Notes: generated by a model not told the origin, from the letters alone. A DNA stretch of 50,136 bases from Bacillus sp. 7884-1 (GCF_002272245.1 NZ_NPDD01000091.1:1-50136), one strand, 5' to 3'; shown: positions 9,424 to 16,998, counted from the stretch's first letter. Numbers and translations are program-made.

Positions 9424-9546
9424 AAAAAGTTCACATGAGTAAGCAATTTTGCGTGAATGTTTTCCAATTGAGGTATTATGAGGCTTTTCCTAGGAGGTCA
9501 AATTAGAGTTTATTATTGGATATTTTTCCCTATATAGTTAAAAAAG

Positions 9547-9575
9547 AAAACTCTAACCAATCAGGTTAGAGTTTT
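9547..9575 (-). terminator. terminator after rpmA
   Basis: Stem AAAACTCTAACC (9547-9558) pairs with GGTTAGAGTTTT (9564-9575) around a 5-nt loop. On the minus strand it is followed by CTTTTTT. It ends the rplU-prp-rpmA transcript. Confidence 0.88.
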
Positions 9576-9585
9576 CGCTGAAAGC

Positions 9586-9879
<294 letters not shown>

Positions 9880-9891
9880 TTATTCCACCTC

Positions 9892-10221
9892 CTACTTTTT
9901 GAAGGTAATTTTTATGTGCTTCCCGTATTCTTCTTCAATCGTCCGTAATGAAACGATCATACCTTCTAGAAGGAGTTGTACTTTCTCATTTATGTCTTCC
10001 GTAAGTTTTTCTGGAACAACACAGCGGAGAAAGCCATCTCCATGCTCAATCTCTGGAGTGACACCAGTTAAGGCGTGCACCGCATTGATTGCGCCGACGG
10101 ATACTGCGGATGCGCCTGCACAGACGATATCCTTTCCCCGGTCAGCGAAAAATGCATGACCACTTATCTCAAATGATTGAATCGATTCGGATTCAGTACG
10201 ATTAATTGTAATAGATATCAT
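9892..10221 (-). CDS. prp: ribosomal-processing cysteine protease Prp
   Basis: Prp (formerly YsxB) cleaves the N-terminal extension of bL27 before it enters the ribosome. The 109-residue protein shows the catalytic pair at the family positions: His22 in ISGHAFFADRG and Cys34 in DIVCAGASAVSVGAINAV. It sits between rplU and rpmA with 12-15 nt gaps, so enzyme and substrate are made from one mRNA. Confidence 0.95.
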   Translation of the reverse strand: MISITINRTESESIQSFEISGHAFFADRGKDIVCAGASAVSVGAINAVHALTGVTPEIEHGDGFLRCVVPEKLTEDINEKVQLLLEGMIVSLRTIEEEYGKHIKITFKK

Positions 10222-10236
10222 CTATTGACCAACACC

Positions 10237-10545
10237 TTACGCGTTGATTGCTTCAATCACAACTTTAGTGTATGGCTGACGATGACCTTGCTTTTTACGG
10301 TTGTTTTTCTTCGCTTTGTATTTGAAAACGATGATTTTCTTAGCGCGACCTTGTTTTTCAACTTTAGCTGTAACAGTAGCACCTGGAACGACCGGGCTTC
10401 CTACTTTTACATTTTCACCGCCAACAAAAAGAACCTTATCAAATGTAACTGTTGATCCTGCTTCAGCGTTAAGCTTTTCAATGTAAATAGCTTGACCAGC
10501 TTCAACTTTGATTTGCTTACCACCTGTTTCGATAATTGCGTACAT
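10237..10545 (-). CDS. rplU: ribosomal protein bL21
   Basis: bL21 of the 50S subunit, 102 residues. It begins [18 protein letters not shown] and ends in the basic [19 protein letters not shown] segment typical of the family. It is the first gene of the rplU-prp-rpmA operon, preceded by an AAGGAGG site, an L21-type leader and a sigma-A-like promoter. Confidence 0.98.
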   Translation of the reverse strand: MYAIIETGGKQIKVEAGQAIYIEKLNAEAGSTVTFDKVLFVGGENVKVGSPVVPGATVTAKVEKQGRAKKIIVFKYKAKKNNRKKQGHRQPYTKVVIEAINA

Positions 10546-10652
10546 AACTGCACCTCCTTATAAACTCAGACTCGCCATATACAGGCGCAAATGCATAAGC
10601 ATCCAGCTTAATACCTGTCCTGTGCGGTTGTAGCACGGGTGCTACAAACATA
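10546..10652 (-). ncRNA. L21 leader (autoregulatory mRNA structure of rplU)
   Basis: The untranslated stretch before rplU contains an outer hairpin (TTGTAGCAC at 10628-10636 with GTGCTACAA at 10639-10647). It is followed on the minus strand by ACAGGACAGGTATTAAGC and a GCGCCTGTATATGGCG hairpin close to the ribosome site. The arrangement resembles the Rfam L21 leader of Bacilli, to which the operon's own protein is thought to bind. A covariance-model search would decide. Confidence 0.65.
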
Positions 10653-10661
10653 ACATTGAAA

Positions 10662-10691
10662 ATTTTATCATGATATAGGCGTTAGTGTCAA
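10662..10691 (-). promoter_or_regulatory. sigma-A promoter of the rplU operon
   Basis: On the minus strand TTGACA (10686-10691) and TAAAAT (10662-10667) are separated by 18 nt, just before the L21 leader. The -35 overlaps the last codons of rng. Confidence 0.75.
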
Positions 10692-12148
10692 TAGGGTTCG
10701 CCAGCTTTTTGTGCTATCTCTGCATGATTCCCAAATTGTTTTACTACATAGTAATGAGAGACAGATGACTGGATTAAAAAATACACTTTGAATTTCAGCC
10801 ATACTTCTAACATATCAAGATGTGGTGCGATTTCATCTTTTACAGGTTGTGTTGTTTCAACTAATACTGCTTCAGCATCTGAATTGCGGTTTTCTAATAA
10901 CTCACGTTCTAGGCGGAATGCTATCGTCTCTGCACTTAAGATTCTTCCTGTCCCAACGCAAACAGGACATTTTTCCTGAAGGGCTTCTGAAAGTGAGACC
11001 TTTGTTTTCTTCCTGGTCAGCTGCAGGATTCCAAGCGTTGTAAAACCAATTATCTTAGTCCTAGTACTGTCCTTCTGAAATTCTTCCTCTATCGTTTCTT
11101 GGATGTAACGTTTTTCTTTTTCATTTTGCATATTAATAAAGTCTATCAGGACAATCCCGCCGATATCGCGTAGCTTTAACTGGCGGGCAATTTCGATGGC
11201 CGCAAGTGTATTTGTTTTTACCACAGTATCCTGATAATCGTTTTTACCGGAAAACTTCCCCGTATTGACGTCAATAATCGTTAAGGCTTCCGTCTCGTCA
11301 AAAATTAAATAGGCTCCATTGTCGAGCCAGACAATTCTCTTAAGTGCTTTGTCAATTTCATGCTCAATTCGATGGTGTGCGAATATATTTTCTTTTCCAT
11401 TATAATAGGTAATTCTTAAATTAGGATTTCTTGATAGTATTAATTTTTTTAAGGAAAGATCATCAATAATTACTTCACCAGATGCCATCCCAGTAATCGA
11501 ATCAAGAACTAGTTGTGTAAAGGTATCTTTTTGAAATAGTACTCCAGGCTTTTTAAGAGATGCAGCTTTTTCCAATAGTTCTGTATACTGTCTTCGTAAG
11601 CTGTTTAGTTCATTCTCCATTTCCTCTTGGGTTGCGGAAGTACTGGATGTTCGAAAAATTAGTCCTTCATCTTCCCTTTTTAATTTCATGCCAACACTAC
11701 GGAGATTTTCCTTTTCATCTACAATTTTTTTAGAAACTGCCACATAGCGTCCTTGTGGCATATAAATAAAATTGTCTCCAGTTAGCTCAATAATCCCTGT
11801 GACTCTAGCCCCTTTAACTCCAGTCGCATCCTTATCCACTTGCACTATTAACTTTTCTCCCTGATGCACAAAGGATGATACACTTTTCTTCTCTTTATCG
11901 ATACTGCGTTCAGGGGATAAGACAAATGAAGCAAGTACATCACGATGCAAATAGGCATTTTTCTCCTCGCCAATATCGATAAATGCCGCGTTCATACCCT
12001 TCAGAACCTTGGTTACGGTCCCATAATAAATATTACCGACCAAAGATCGCTGCTCTGGTCGGTCAAAAATAATCTCTTCAACTGTATTATCATGAACAAA
12101 AGCAAATCTCTTTTCTCTCGACACTGCATTTACAATTAACTTTTCCAA
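10688..12148 (-). CDS. rng: ribonuclease G/E family endoribonuclease
   Basis: An endoribonuclease of the RNase E/G family, 486 residues. It has an N-terminal S1-like domain (YYGTVTKVLKGMNAAFIDIGEEKNAYLH, about 40-67). The catalytic DNase I-like region contains AYLIFDETEALTIIDVNTG and RQLKLRDIGGIVLIDFINM with the Mg-binding aspartates. A CPVC motif near residue 395 is the zinc link for dimers. There is no C-terminal degradosome scaffold, so it is the short RNase G form. The start is a TTG 8 nt after GAGG. B. subtilis has no such gene; other Bacillaceae do. It is downstream of spoIVFB, with a TATAAT at 12183-12188 as a possible own promoter. Confidence 0.93.
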   Translation of the reverse strand: MEKLIVNAVSREKRFAFVHDNTVEEIIFDRPEQRSLVGNIYYGTVTKVLKGMNAAFIDIGEEKNAYLHRDVLASFVLSPERSIDKEKKSVSSFVHQGEKLIVQVDKDATGVKGARVTGIIELTGDNFIYMPQGRYVAVSKKIVDEKENLRSVGMKLKREDEGLIFRTSSTSATQEEMENELNSLRRQYTELLEKAASLKKPGVLFQKDTFTQLVLDSITGMASGEVIIDDLSLKKLILSRNPNLRITYYNGKENIFAHHRIEHEIDKALKRIVWLDNGAYLIFDETEALTIIDVNTGKFSGKNDYQDTVVKTNTLAAIEIARQLKLRDIGGIVLIDFINMQNEKEKRYIQETIEEEFQKDSTRTKIIGFTTLGILQLTRKKTKVSLSEALQEKCPVCVGTGRILSAETIAFRLERELLENRNSDAEAVLVETTQPVKDEIAPHLDMLEVWLKFKVYFLIQSSVSHYYVVKQFGNHAEIAQKAGEPY

Positions 12149-12193
12149 ACCAACATCCTCACTTTTCTTGCTAATTGACTCTATTATACCTAA

Positions 12194-13060
12194 TTAGTAA
12201 GAAAAGAGAAGGTCACTGATTTTATCAGTTAACCGTTTTTCAGTAAAATAGGCATGTAGTAGTTCATTTTCGTCTAACATCCCTTTTTCTTTACCATCAC
12301 TCTCGATGATAATCGGGTGCTTGCAGCCTCGTTGAAATTTTTCCAATACATCTATTAGCAAGTCTTGCTCATCCGCCTGAATTGGTTTCAGAGCTTGGAG
12401 ATCACTCTTTTTCCCATAGTAACGCTCGAGTAAAAACCTCATAAAAATATATCGTCGCTGTTTCCACTCATGGTATAGAGAAAACAGTAAAAAGCCTACG
12501 ATTATCCAGACATTTATTTGCTTCGGAGCGGCTAGGAGTGTAACCACCGAAAAGATTCCAACGCTGAAAAAAGAAATGATTAGGGTTAACCGGTGAGCTA
12601 TGGGGAACGATTTTTTCAAGGAAAGTAGCATGAAAATAAGCTTTCCGCCATCTAGCGGCCAGACTGGAAACATATTGAAGATAAAGATCATAATGTTGTA
12701 GTTGATAAATAATAGAAACAAATCCCCAGACATTAAATCAAAGGAAAATAGTGCGTAAGCTACTGCTACCATCCAGATGTGCTGAATAGGTCCTGCGAGA
12801 ACAACAATAGCCTCTTCCTTTAATGGTCGGTTTCCATGTTCCTCCATTTCAGCCACCCCTCCAAAGGGGAGGAGGGTGATTTTTTTAATTCTCCAAGAAA
12901 AAAAAGAAGCCGCAGCAGCATGCCCCATTTCGTGAACAAAAATGATGGCGATTAACAGGCAGAGCTCGAGGAAATGTGCTGTGGCAATTGATATCGCGAT
13001 GACAATCCATAACAAGGGATGGATATATACATGTTGTAATAAATAAATGACTCTATTCAA
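12194..13060 (-). CDS. spoIVFB: intramembrane metalloprotease SpoIVFB
   Basis: A site-2-type protease in the forespore outer membrane that cleaves pro-sigma-K. The 288-residue protein has about six membrane segments. The zinc motif HEMGH is at 43-47 (Glu44 catalytic) and the third ligand Asp137 in WPLDGG; these positions equal those of the B. subtilis enzyme. The C-terminal 80 residues form the CBS-like domain that in B. subtilis responds to ATP. Its start overlaps the end of spoIVFA by 8 nt. Confidence 0.96.
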   Translation of the reverse strand: MNRVIYLLQHVYIHPLLWIVIAISIATAHFLELCLLIAIIFVHEMGHAAAASFFSWRIKKITLLPFGGVAEMEEHGNRPLKEEAIVVLAGPIQHIWMVAVAYALFSFDLMSGDLFLLFINYNIMIFIFNMFPVWPLDGGKLIFMLLSLKKSFPIAHRLTLIISFFSVGIFSVVTLLAAPKQINVWIIVGFLLFSLYHEWKQRRYIFMRFLLERYYGKKSDLQALKPIQADEQDLLIDVLEKFQRGCKHPIIIESDGKEKGMLDENELLHAYFTEKRLTDKISDLLFSY

Positions 13061-13844
13061 AGCGTATCACCTGTATCGGGTCGATAAAATCATCGCCTTT
13101 TTTTATAGAAAAATAATACCTTCCCTTCGTTTTGTCTTCACCCGTTGATTCTGAGGCAGTGCCCACGACAGTTTCAGTTTCAATAAACTCGTATAAACTA
13201 ACCTTAATGTCATCGAGATTACCATAGGTGGACTGTGTTTGGTCTGCATGCTGGATAATGACGGTTTTACCTGTATCTTCCTTAACGCCCGCAAACATGA
13301 CATTTCCCTCTTTCATCGCTTCAACGGTTGCGCCCTTTGTTGTTTCGATCATGATTCCCTGTCCATTTTTCTCGAAATTTTCGAGGACTTTCCCTGAAAA
13401 AACAGGAATATCATTGTCTTTCTCAACTACGTTATTCGTTCCTTGTTTATCTTCTTCCGCAAACGGCAGGAGGGCTAAGGGTTTACCAAATTGATCTTCG
13501 TACCATTTTGATACTGTGGCAAATTTAAAATCCTGCTCCATTGTTTTCAACACAAAGTCCTTTGCTGGAGCAAAGGTTGCTGTGTTTTCTCGAAACATAA
13601 TGGCAATCACGAGAAATAAAACAGCGGAAGCCAAGATCTTAAAGATGAAAACTTCCTTTTTAAATAAAGGATGTATGGCATCATCCTTACCTGGGTCATA
13701 GGAGGAAAAATTGTTAAATCCATATTTTTCATCGTCCCCCGGCCAACTTATTTCTCTTTCAGGACCTTTTTCTGATGAACCACCATTTTCTCTTTTTCGC
13801 TTTGCGATTCGTCGTCGTATTTCTTCAGGAGTAGACCGCATCAT
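13053..13844 (-). CDS. spoIVFA: SpoIVFA, regulator and anchor of SpoIVFB
   Basis: SpoIVFA holds SpoIVFB and BofA together in an inactive complex until SpoIVB cleaves it. I start at the ATG ending at 13844, 9 nt after AAAGG; an upstream in-frame TTG abuts that site and cannot use it. The protein has 263 residues: a charged N-terminal cytoplasmic part (RRRIAKRKREN), one membrane segment (IFKILASAVLFLVIAIMF, about 68-86), and a C-terminal LytM-like fold (VMFAGVKEDTGKTVIIQHAD). That fold lacks the full zinc site, as usual for this family. A sigma-E-like promoter lies 32-61 nt upstream. Confidence 0.92.
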   Translation of the reverse strand: MMRSTPEEIRRRIAKRKRENGGSSEKGPEREISWPGDDEKYGFNNFSSYDPGKDDAIHPLFKKEVFIFKILASAVLFLVIAIMFRENTATFAPAKDFVLKTMEQDFKFATVSKWYEDQFGKPLALLPFAEEDKQGTNNVVEKDNDIPVFSGKVLENFEKNGQGIMIETTKGATVEAMKEGNVMFAGVKEDTGKTVIIQHADQTQSTYGNLDDIKVSLYEFIETETVVGTASESTGEDKTKGRYYFSIKKGDDFIDPIQVIRFE

Positions 13845-13875
13845 ACCCACCAACCTTTAGACAGCTTTTTGTACA

Positions 13876-13905
13876 ATTCTATGTGGTTGTCCTACAGAGT
13901 ATGAC
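13876..13905 (-). promoter_or_regulatory. candidate sigma-E promoter of spoIVFA-spoIVFB
   Basis: On the minus strand GTCATACT (13898-13905) and CATAGAAT (13876-13883) are separated by 14 nt. This matches the sigma-E consensus closely, and the spoIVF operon is sigma-E dependent in B. subtilis. Confidence 0.7.
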
Positions 13906-13947
13906 TTTTGGGGAAATTTTTTAAAAGATTTTGGCTTTATAGATTTG

Positions 13948-13986
13948 TGGATAAGCCACACACTTTAATTGCTTATCCATATAATA
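13948..13986 (+). promoter_or_regulatory. promoter region of the polyamine-like cassette, with inverted repeat
   Basis: CATATAATA (13978-13986) fits the sigma-K -10 pattern CATAnnnTA, with AC 16 nt upstream. The same bases contain a perfect sigma-A -10 TATAAT (13980-13985) but no good -35. An 8-bp inverted repeat (TGGATAAG at 13948-13955, CTTATCCA at 13972-13979) spans this region and could be an operator. It lies about 30 nt before the first gene of the insert. Confidence 0.45.
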
Positions 13987-14017
13987 GCTGTAAGTTAATA
14001 AATAGAGGTGAATAATT

Positions 14018-15802
14018 TTGTCAACCAGTGACAAACATGAGACTTTTCGTGGTGATGTTTACGATTTAATTGAGTTACAACAATTATTAAAGGCCCCTCA
14101 CAAAATTCTCTTTAAGGGTAAGAGTCCATACCAGGACGTCCTCTTGATAGAATCGAAGAATATACGGTTATACCTGAACGATCAATTAGTATGGAATTCA
14201 CTGGATGAGCGAATCTATCATGAAGCTCTTGTCCATCCAGCTTTTGGTTTTTCAGACAAGCACGAACGTGTCTTAATTATCGGGGATGAATGCGGTTTGG
14301 CTTTGCGCGAAGTTCTTAAATATCCTCAGGTATGCCACGTAAGTCGAGTGTCCCTATCACCAGCAACCCTTTTTGCTGCCCAGAAAACACCTGAAATCTC
14401 CGAAATTAATGGTGGTTCATGTTTCGATAAACGTGTTCATAACATTCATAGCAGTCTACAAGATTTTCTAATGAAAGAAAAGCAGCAATTTGATGTGATA
14501 ATCACAAATCTTCCTGATCCCGAAACCAAGGAAAATAGCAAGCTGTATTCAAAAGAATTCTTTAGAAAATTGTCCACTCTCCTAACCGACAGTGGAATAT
14601 TGGTTACCAACTCCGCATCGCCTGAAGACACTCCGGTGGTATTCTGGAGTATTGATAAAACATTACAAAGTGCTTCACTTCATACCCTCAGCTATCATGT
14701 CAATGTTCCTTGGTTTGGAGATTGTGGATTTCATCTCTCTGGGAAGAAATTTATAAAATGGAATGAAGAGAAAAAGCCGTGTGTTCAAAATCATTCTCTC
14801 CCTGAAAATCTAAAAACATGGTTTACTTTTTCGCAGCGGGTGAAGTCAGTAAAAAAACAAGCAGGTGTTAACTCCATAAAATCATTAAACCTATACAAAC
14901 TTTATTCAGCAAGTTCTCCGAATAAAGAGCAAGACCCAGGAGACACGCAAGAACTTCATCATCTGCTCTCCAATTCCCACCGTATCCTATACGAAGGTGG
15001 AGCAAAGGGAGATCATGTACTGGTTTTGGAGGCAAGAGATGTTCGGCTATATCTAGACAAGCAACTTCAATTTAGTTCATTAGATGAACAAATTTACCAT
15101 GAGGCTCTTGTTCATCCAGCCCTTTCAATGGTCCAAAAACGGGATCGTGTGCTAATTGCAGGTGGCGGTGATGGGTTTGCTATTCGTGAAGTACTTAAAT
15201 ACCCAGACGTGAAGCATATTGACCTGGTGGACCTTGACCCTTTGATGATTCATATGGCCAGTCATATCCCGGAGGTTGTTTCACTTAATAAAGGCGCCCT
15301 TAATAACAGACGGGTATCCGTCCATCAAAAGGACATCCAGGTATTTCAAAAAGAACAAAAGGAACAGTATGATGTCATCATTGTGGATTTACCAGATCCG
15401 GGCGATAAAATATTGAGCCAATTATATACGGTAGAATTTTTCAGCCAATTATCCACTCTCTTAACTGAAGAAGGCATTCTTGTCTGTCAATCTCATTCAC
15501 CAGAGTATGCTCCATTTGTATACTGGAGCATCGGATTAACACTTAGGGGGACTGGTATGCATATCCGGAGCTACCATACCGAAGTTCCTTCATTTGGAGA
15601 TTGGGGGTTTCACCTGGCTTCTAAAAAGGCACTGCAAGTGCTGAATAAAAAAATATCTGTCCCGTGTCAAACACTCCCTGAAGATTTGTCCAGTTTATTT
15701 GTCTTTCCATCTAAGTTCCGTTCAGTCCGGGAGAATTCTCATATGAATACCCTGTCTAACCTTAAATTACATGAAATATATAAACATGAACTGCGAAATT
15801 AA
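14018..15802 (+). CDS. tandem spermidine synthase-like protein, N-terminal copy degenerate
   Basis: 594 residues made of two homologous aminopropyltransferase-like (Rossmann methyltransferase fold) halves, about 15-300 and 310-594, offset by 293. The closest family I recognise is the soluble part of COG4262, from LQFSSLDE, YHEALVHPA, DLPDP and PSFGDWGFHLAS. The C-terminal half keeps the expected residues: Gln351, the GGGDG loop (382-386), VDLDP (404-408) and IVDLPDP with Asp457. In the N-terminal half these are Val58, GDECG (89-93), VSLSP (111-115) and ITNLPDP with Asn164. One half therefore looks catalytic and the other a pseudo-domain. Start is TTG, 7 nt after AGAGGTG. No membrane segment. 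It is on the strand opposite to its neighbours and upstream of speD. The true acceptor substrate is unknown. Confidence 0.8.
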   Translation: MSTSDKHETFRGDVYDLIELQQLLKAPHKILFKGKSPYQDVLLIESKNIRLYLNDQLVWNSLDERIYHEALVHPAFGFSDKHERVLIIGDECGLALREVLKYPQVCHVSRVSLSPATLFAAQKTPEISEINGGSCFDKRVHNIHSSLQDFLMKEKQQFDVIITNLPDPETKENSKLYSKEFFRKLSTLLTDSGILVTNSASPEDTPVVFWSIDKTLQSASLHTLSYHVNVPWFGDCGFHLSGKKFIKWNEEKKPCVQNHSLPENLKTWFTFSQRVKSVKKQAGVNSIKSLNLYKLYSASSPNKEQDPGDTQELHHLLSNSHRILYEGGAKGDHVLVLEARDVRLYLDKQLQFSSLDEQIYHEALVHPALSMVQKRDRVLIAGGGDGFAIREVLKYPDVKHIDLVDLDPLMIHMASHIPEVVSLNKGALNNRRVSVHQKDIQVFQKEQKEQYDVIIVDLPDPGDKILSQLYTVEFFSQLSTLLTEEGILVCQSHSPEYAPFVYWSIGLTLRGTGMHIRSYHTEVPSFGDWGFHLASKKALQVLNKKISVPCQTLPEDLSSLFVFPSKFRSVRENSHMNTLSNLKLHEIYKHELRN

Positions 15803-15818
15803 CATGCTCTAAAAATAG

Positions 15819-15853
15819 GCTCTACTCTTTATGAACTGCTTAATGAGTAGAGC
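15819..15853 (+). terminator. stem-loop between the synthase-like gene and speD
   Basis: GCTCTACTC (15819-15827) pairs with GAGTAGAGC (15845-15853) across a 17-nt loop, followed by a broken T-rich stretch. It could be a weak terminator or an attenuator between the two genes. Confidence 0.45.
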
Positions 15854-15947
15854 ACCAATTATTATTTCTATAAAATATGGACAACCGTACAATTTATTTT
15901 TTATAAATCCCATACCATAAAAGGAAAACGGAGGGAATGATGAGACT

Positions 15948-16328
15948 TTGACGAAAGAAGGAAAGCATATTATCATTGATGCTTTTGAGTGCAATTCTAC
16001 CCATTTAAATGACATCAATTTTTTAGAAGAAATGTGTAAAAAAGCTGCTCTTGATGCAGATATGGAGATTTTATACTCTTACTTCCACCAATTTCATCCA
16101 CAAGGTGTAACAGGGGTGCTGGTTTTATCCACATCTCATTTATCCATTCATACATGGCCAGAAGAGAGGTATGTGTCATTAGATTTTTATACCTGTGGAA
16201 CGCTGGAACTTACACCACAGGTTGAATTTCTTATTAAAGAGTTGTCATCAAAGCAAGCCATGGTCTACTCCATTTCTCGAGGCGTATCATATCCTCAATC
16301 GATCAATTGTGAAGAATTAGGCAGTTGA
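15948..16328 (+). CDS. speD: SpeD-type pyruvoyl decarboxylase homologue
   Basis: 126 residues, the same length as bacterial class 1 S-adenosylmethionine decarboxylase. The family signature FHPQGVTGVLVLSTSHLSIHTWPE is followed by DFYTCG. Ser63 (the residue that becomes pyruvoyl), His68 and Cys83 sit at the Thermotoga maritima numbering. Two changes stand out: the residue before Ser63 is Thr62 instead of Glu, and position 55 is Thr instead of Ser. It may make decarboxylated SAM for the adjacent synthase. Some SpeD homologues have instead become arginine or ornithine decarboxylases, so the substrate is open. The start is probably TTG 15948, 12 nt after GGAGGG. A short ATGATGAGACTTTGA frame (15937-15951) ends across this TTG. 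CATACCATA at 15911-15919 resembles a sigma-K -10. Confidence 0.82.
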   Translation: MTKEGKHIIIDAFECNSTHLNDINFLEEMCKKAALDADMEILYSYFHQFHPQGVTGVLVLSTSHLSIHTWPEERYVSLDFYTCGTLELTPQVEFLIKELSSKQAMVYSISRGVSYPQSINCEELGS

Positions 16329-16357
16329 TATTGCCTATTTAACCAAGGTGGAAATAT

Positions 16358-16804
16358 ATGAGAACCAAAAACGTAAAGCCATTTACCTATGGATCATTAT
16401 ATAAACAAGACACCCCTGATGGGAAAATTATTCCTCTAACGACTGGGAACCTAATAGATTTTACAATAGCAGGGCCCTACCAAAATACTAGACCAGATAT
16501 TGCTGCGAATTCAATTACAGTTTACAAGTCAGGTGTATATCAAATCACTGCAGATGTATCCGTTATTCTGGAAGAAGACCAATCGGTGGTGTTCAACATT
16601 ATCCGTCTACCTGATGGGTCCGACCCACTGATAGGTTCTACCTTTGAGGCAAACGGGATAAGCACCGTAACAGGAATAAATGTGCAGGCTTACTTGTATG
16701 CCGGGGAAGCAATTGGAATATTTATTGCTGATGCGTATGCTCCTAGAGGTAGACTGCCACGATATAATAGAGCCGCACTTACCGTACATTTACTTGGATA
16801 TTAA
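16358..16804 (+). CDS. C1q/TNF-like jelly-roll protein, BclA C-terminal domain type
   Basis: 148 residues forming one beta-rich domain that resembles the C-terminal trimerisation domain of Bacillus collagen-like exosporium proteins. Visible family features are GKIIPLTTGNLIDF, ANSITVYKSGVYQITADVSV, a central FNIIRLPDG-DPLIGSTFEA strand pair, and a hydrophobic end RAALTVHLLGY. There is no collagen repeat, no signal peptide and no membrane segment. Many spore-surface proteins are loaded without a signal peptide. AAGGTGG is 8 nt upstream and the speD stop only 29 nt away, so it belongs to the speD transcript. A spore-surface role is inference from the domain and the sporulation genes next door. 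Confidence 0.72.
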   Translation: MRTKNVKPFTYGSLYKQDTPDGKIIPLTTGNLIDFTIAGPYQNTRPDIAANSITVYKSGVYQITADVSVILEEDQSVVFNIIRLPDGSDPLIGSTFEANGISTVTGINVQAYLYAGEAIGIFIADAYAPRGRLPRYNRAALTVHLLGY

Positions 16805-16828
16805 AAGATTCACGTGGAGAACTTACAG

Positions 16829-16945
16829 ATGATAAAAAAAGCTCGTCCACTTGCTATTTGGACCTTTTTCATGAGGTTATGGACCTTTTTCATGTGGTTT
16901 TGGACTATTTCCAAGAGGTTTTGGACCTTTTCCATAATGTTTTGA
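16829..16945 (+). CDS. possible 38-residue Trp-rich repeat peptide
   Basis: An ATG 8 nt after GTGGAGA opens a 38-codon frame. The peptide is a basic head (MIKKARPLAI) followed by four 7-residue units of the form W-T-x-x-x-x-F/L (WTFFMRL, WTFFMWF, WTISKRF, WTFSIMF), then TGA. It would be a very hydrophobic cationic peptide. The coding potential may be a by-product, because the underlying DNA is a 21-bp tandem repeat whose period keeps any frame open. I do not recognise it. Confidence 0.28.
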   Translation: MIKKARPLAIWTFFMRLWTFFMWFWTISKRFWTFSIMF

Positions 16946-16973
16946 ACTATTTTTATTAGGTTCTGGACAATTA
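16859..16973 (+). repeat. degenerate 21-bp tandem repeat, 5.5 copies
   Basis: Five complete units without any insertion or deletion start at 16859, 16880, 16901, 16922 and 16943, with a partial sixth at 16964. The consensus is TGGACCTTTTTCATGAGGTTT and units diverge by up to about ten positions. It fills the gap between the jelly-roll gene and the minD terminator. Confidence 0.88.
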
Positions 16974-16998
16974 GACATATATTACCAAATCACCACGT

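Noticed and set aside
9492..9528. AGGAGG on the plus strand in the rpmA-spo0B gap, suggesting a small gene
   Set aside because: No ATG, GTG or TTG lies at a workable distance. The first TTG is about 20 nt away and its frame is short.
13053..13853. spoIVFA start at the upstream TTG (13853)
   Set aside because: The AAAGG site directly abuts this TTG, while the ATG at 13844 has it at 9 nt.
15891..15919. Full sigma-K promoter before speD
   Set aside because: CATACCATA fits the -10, but the nearest AC is 20 nt upstream rather than about 16, so only the -10 similarity is noted.
16859..16973. CRISPR-like array
   Set aside because: The 21-bp units abut with no spacers, have no dyad symmetry, and no cas genes are present.
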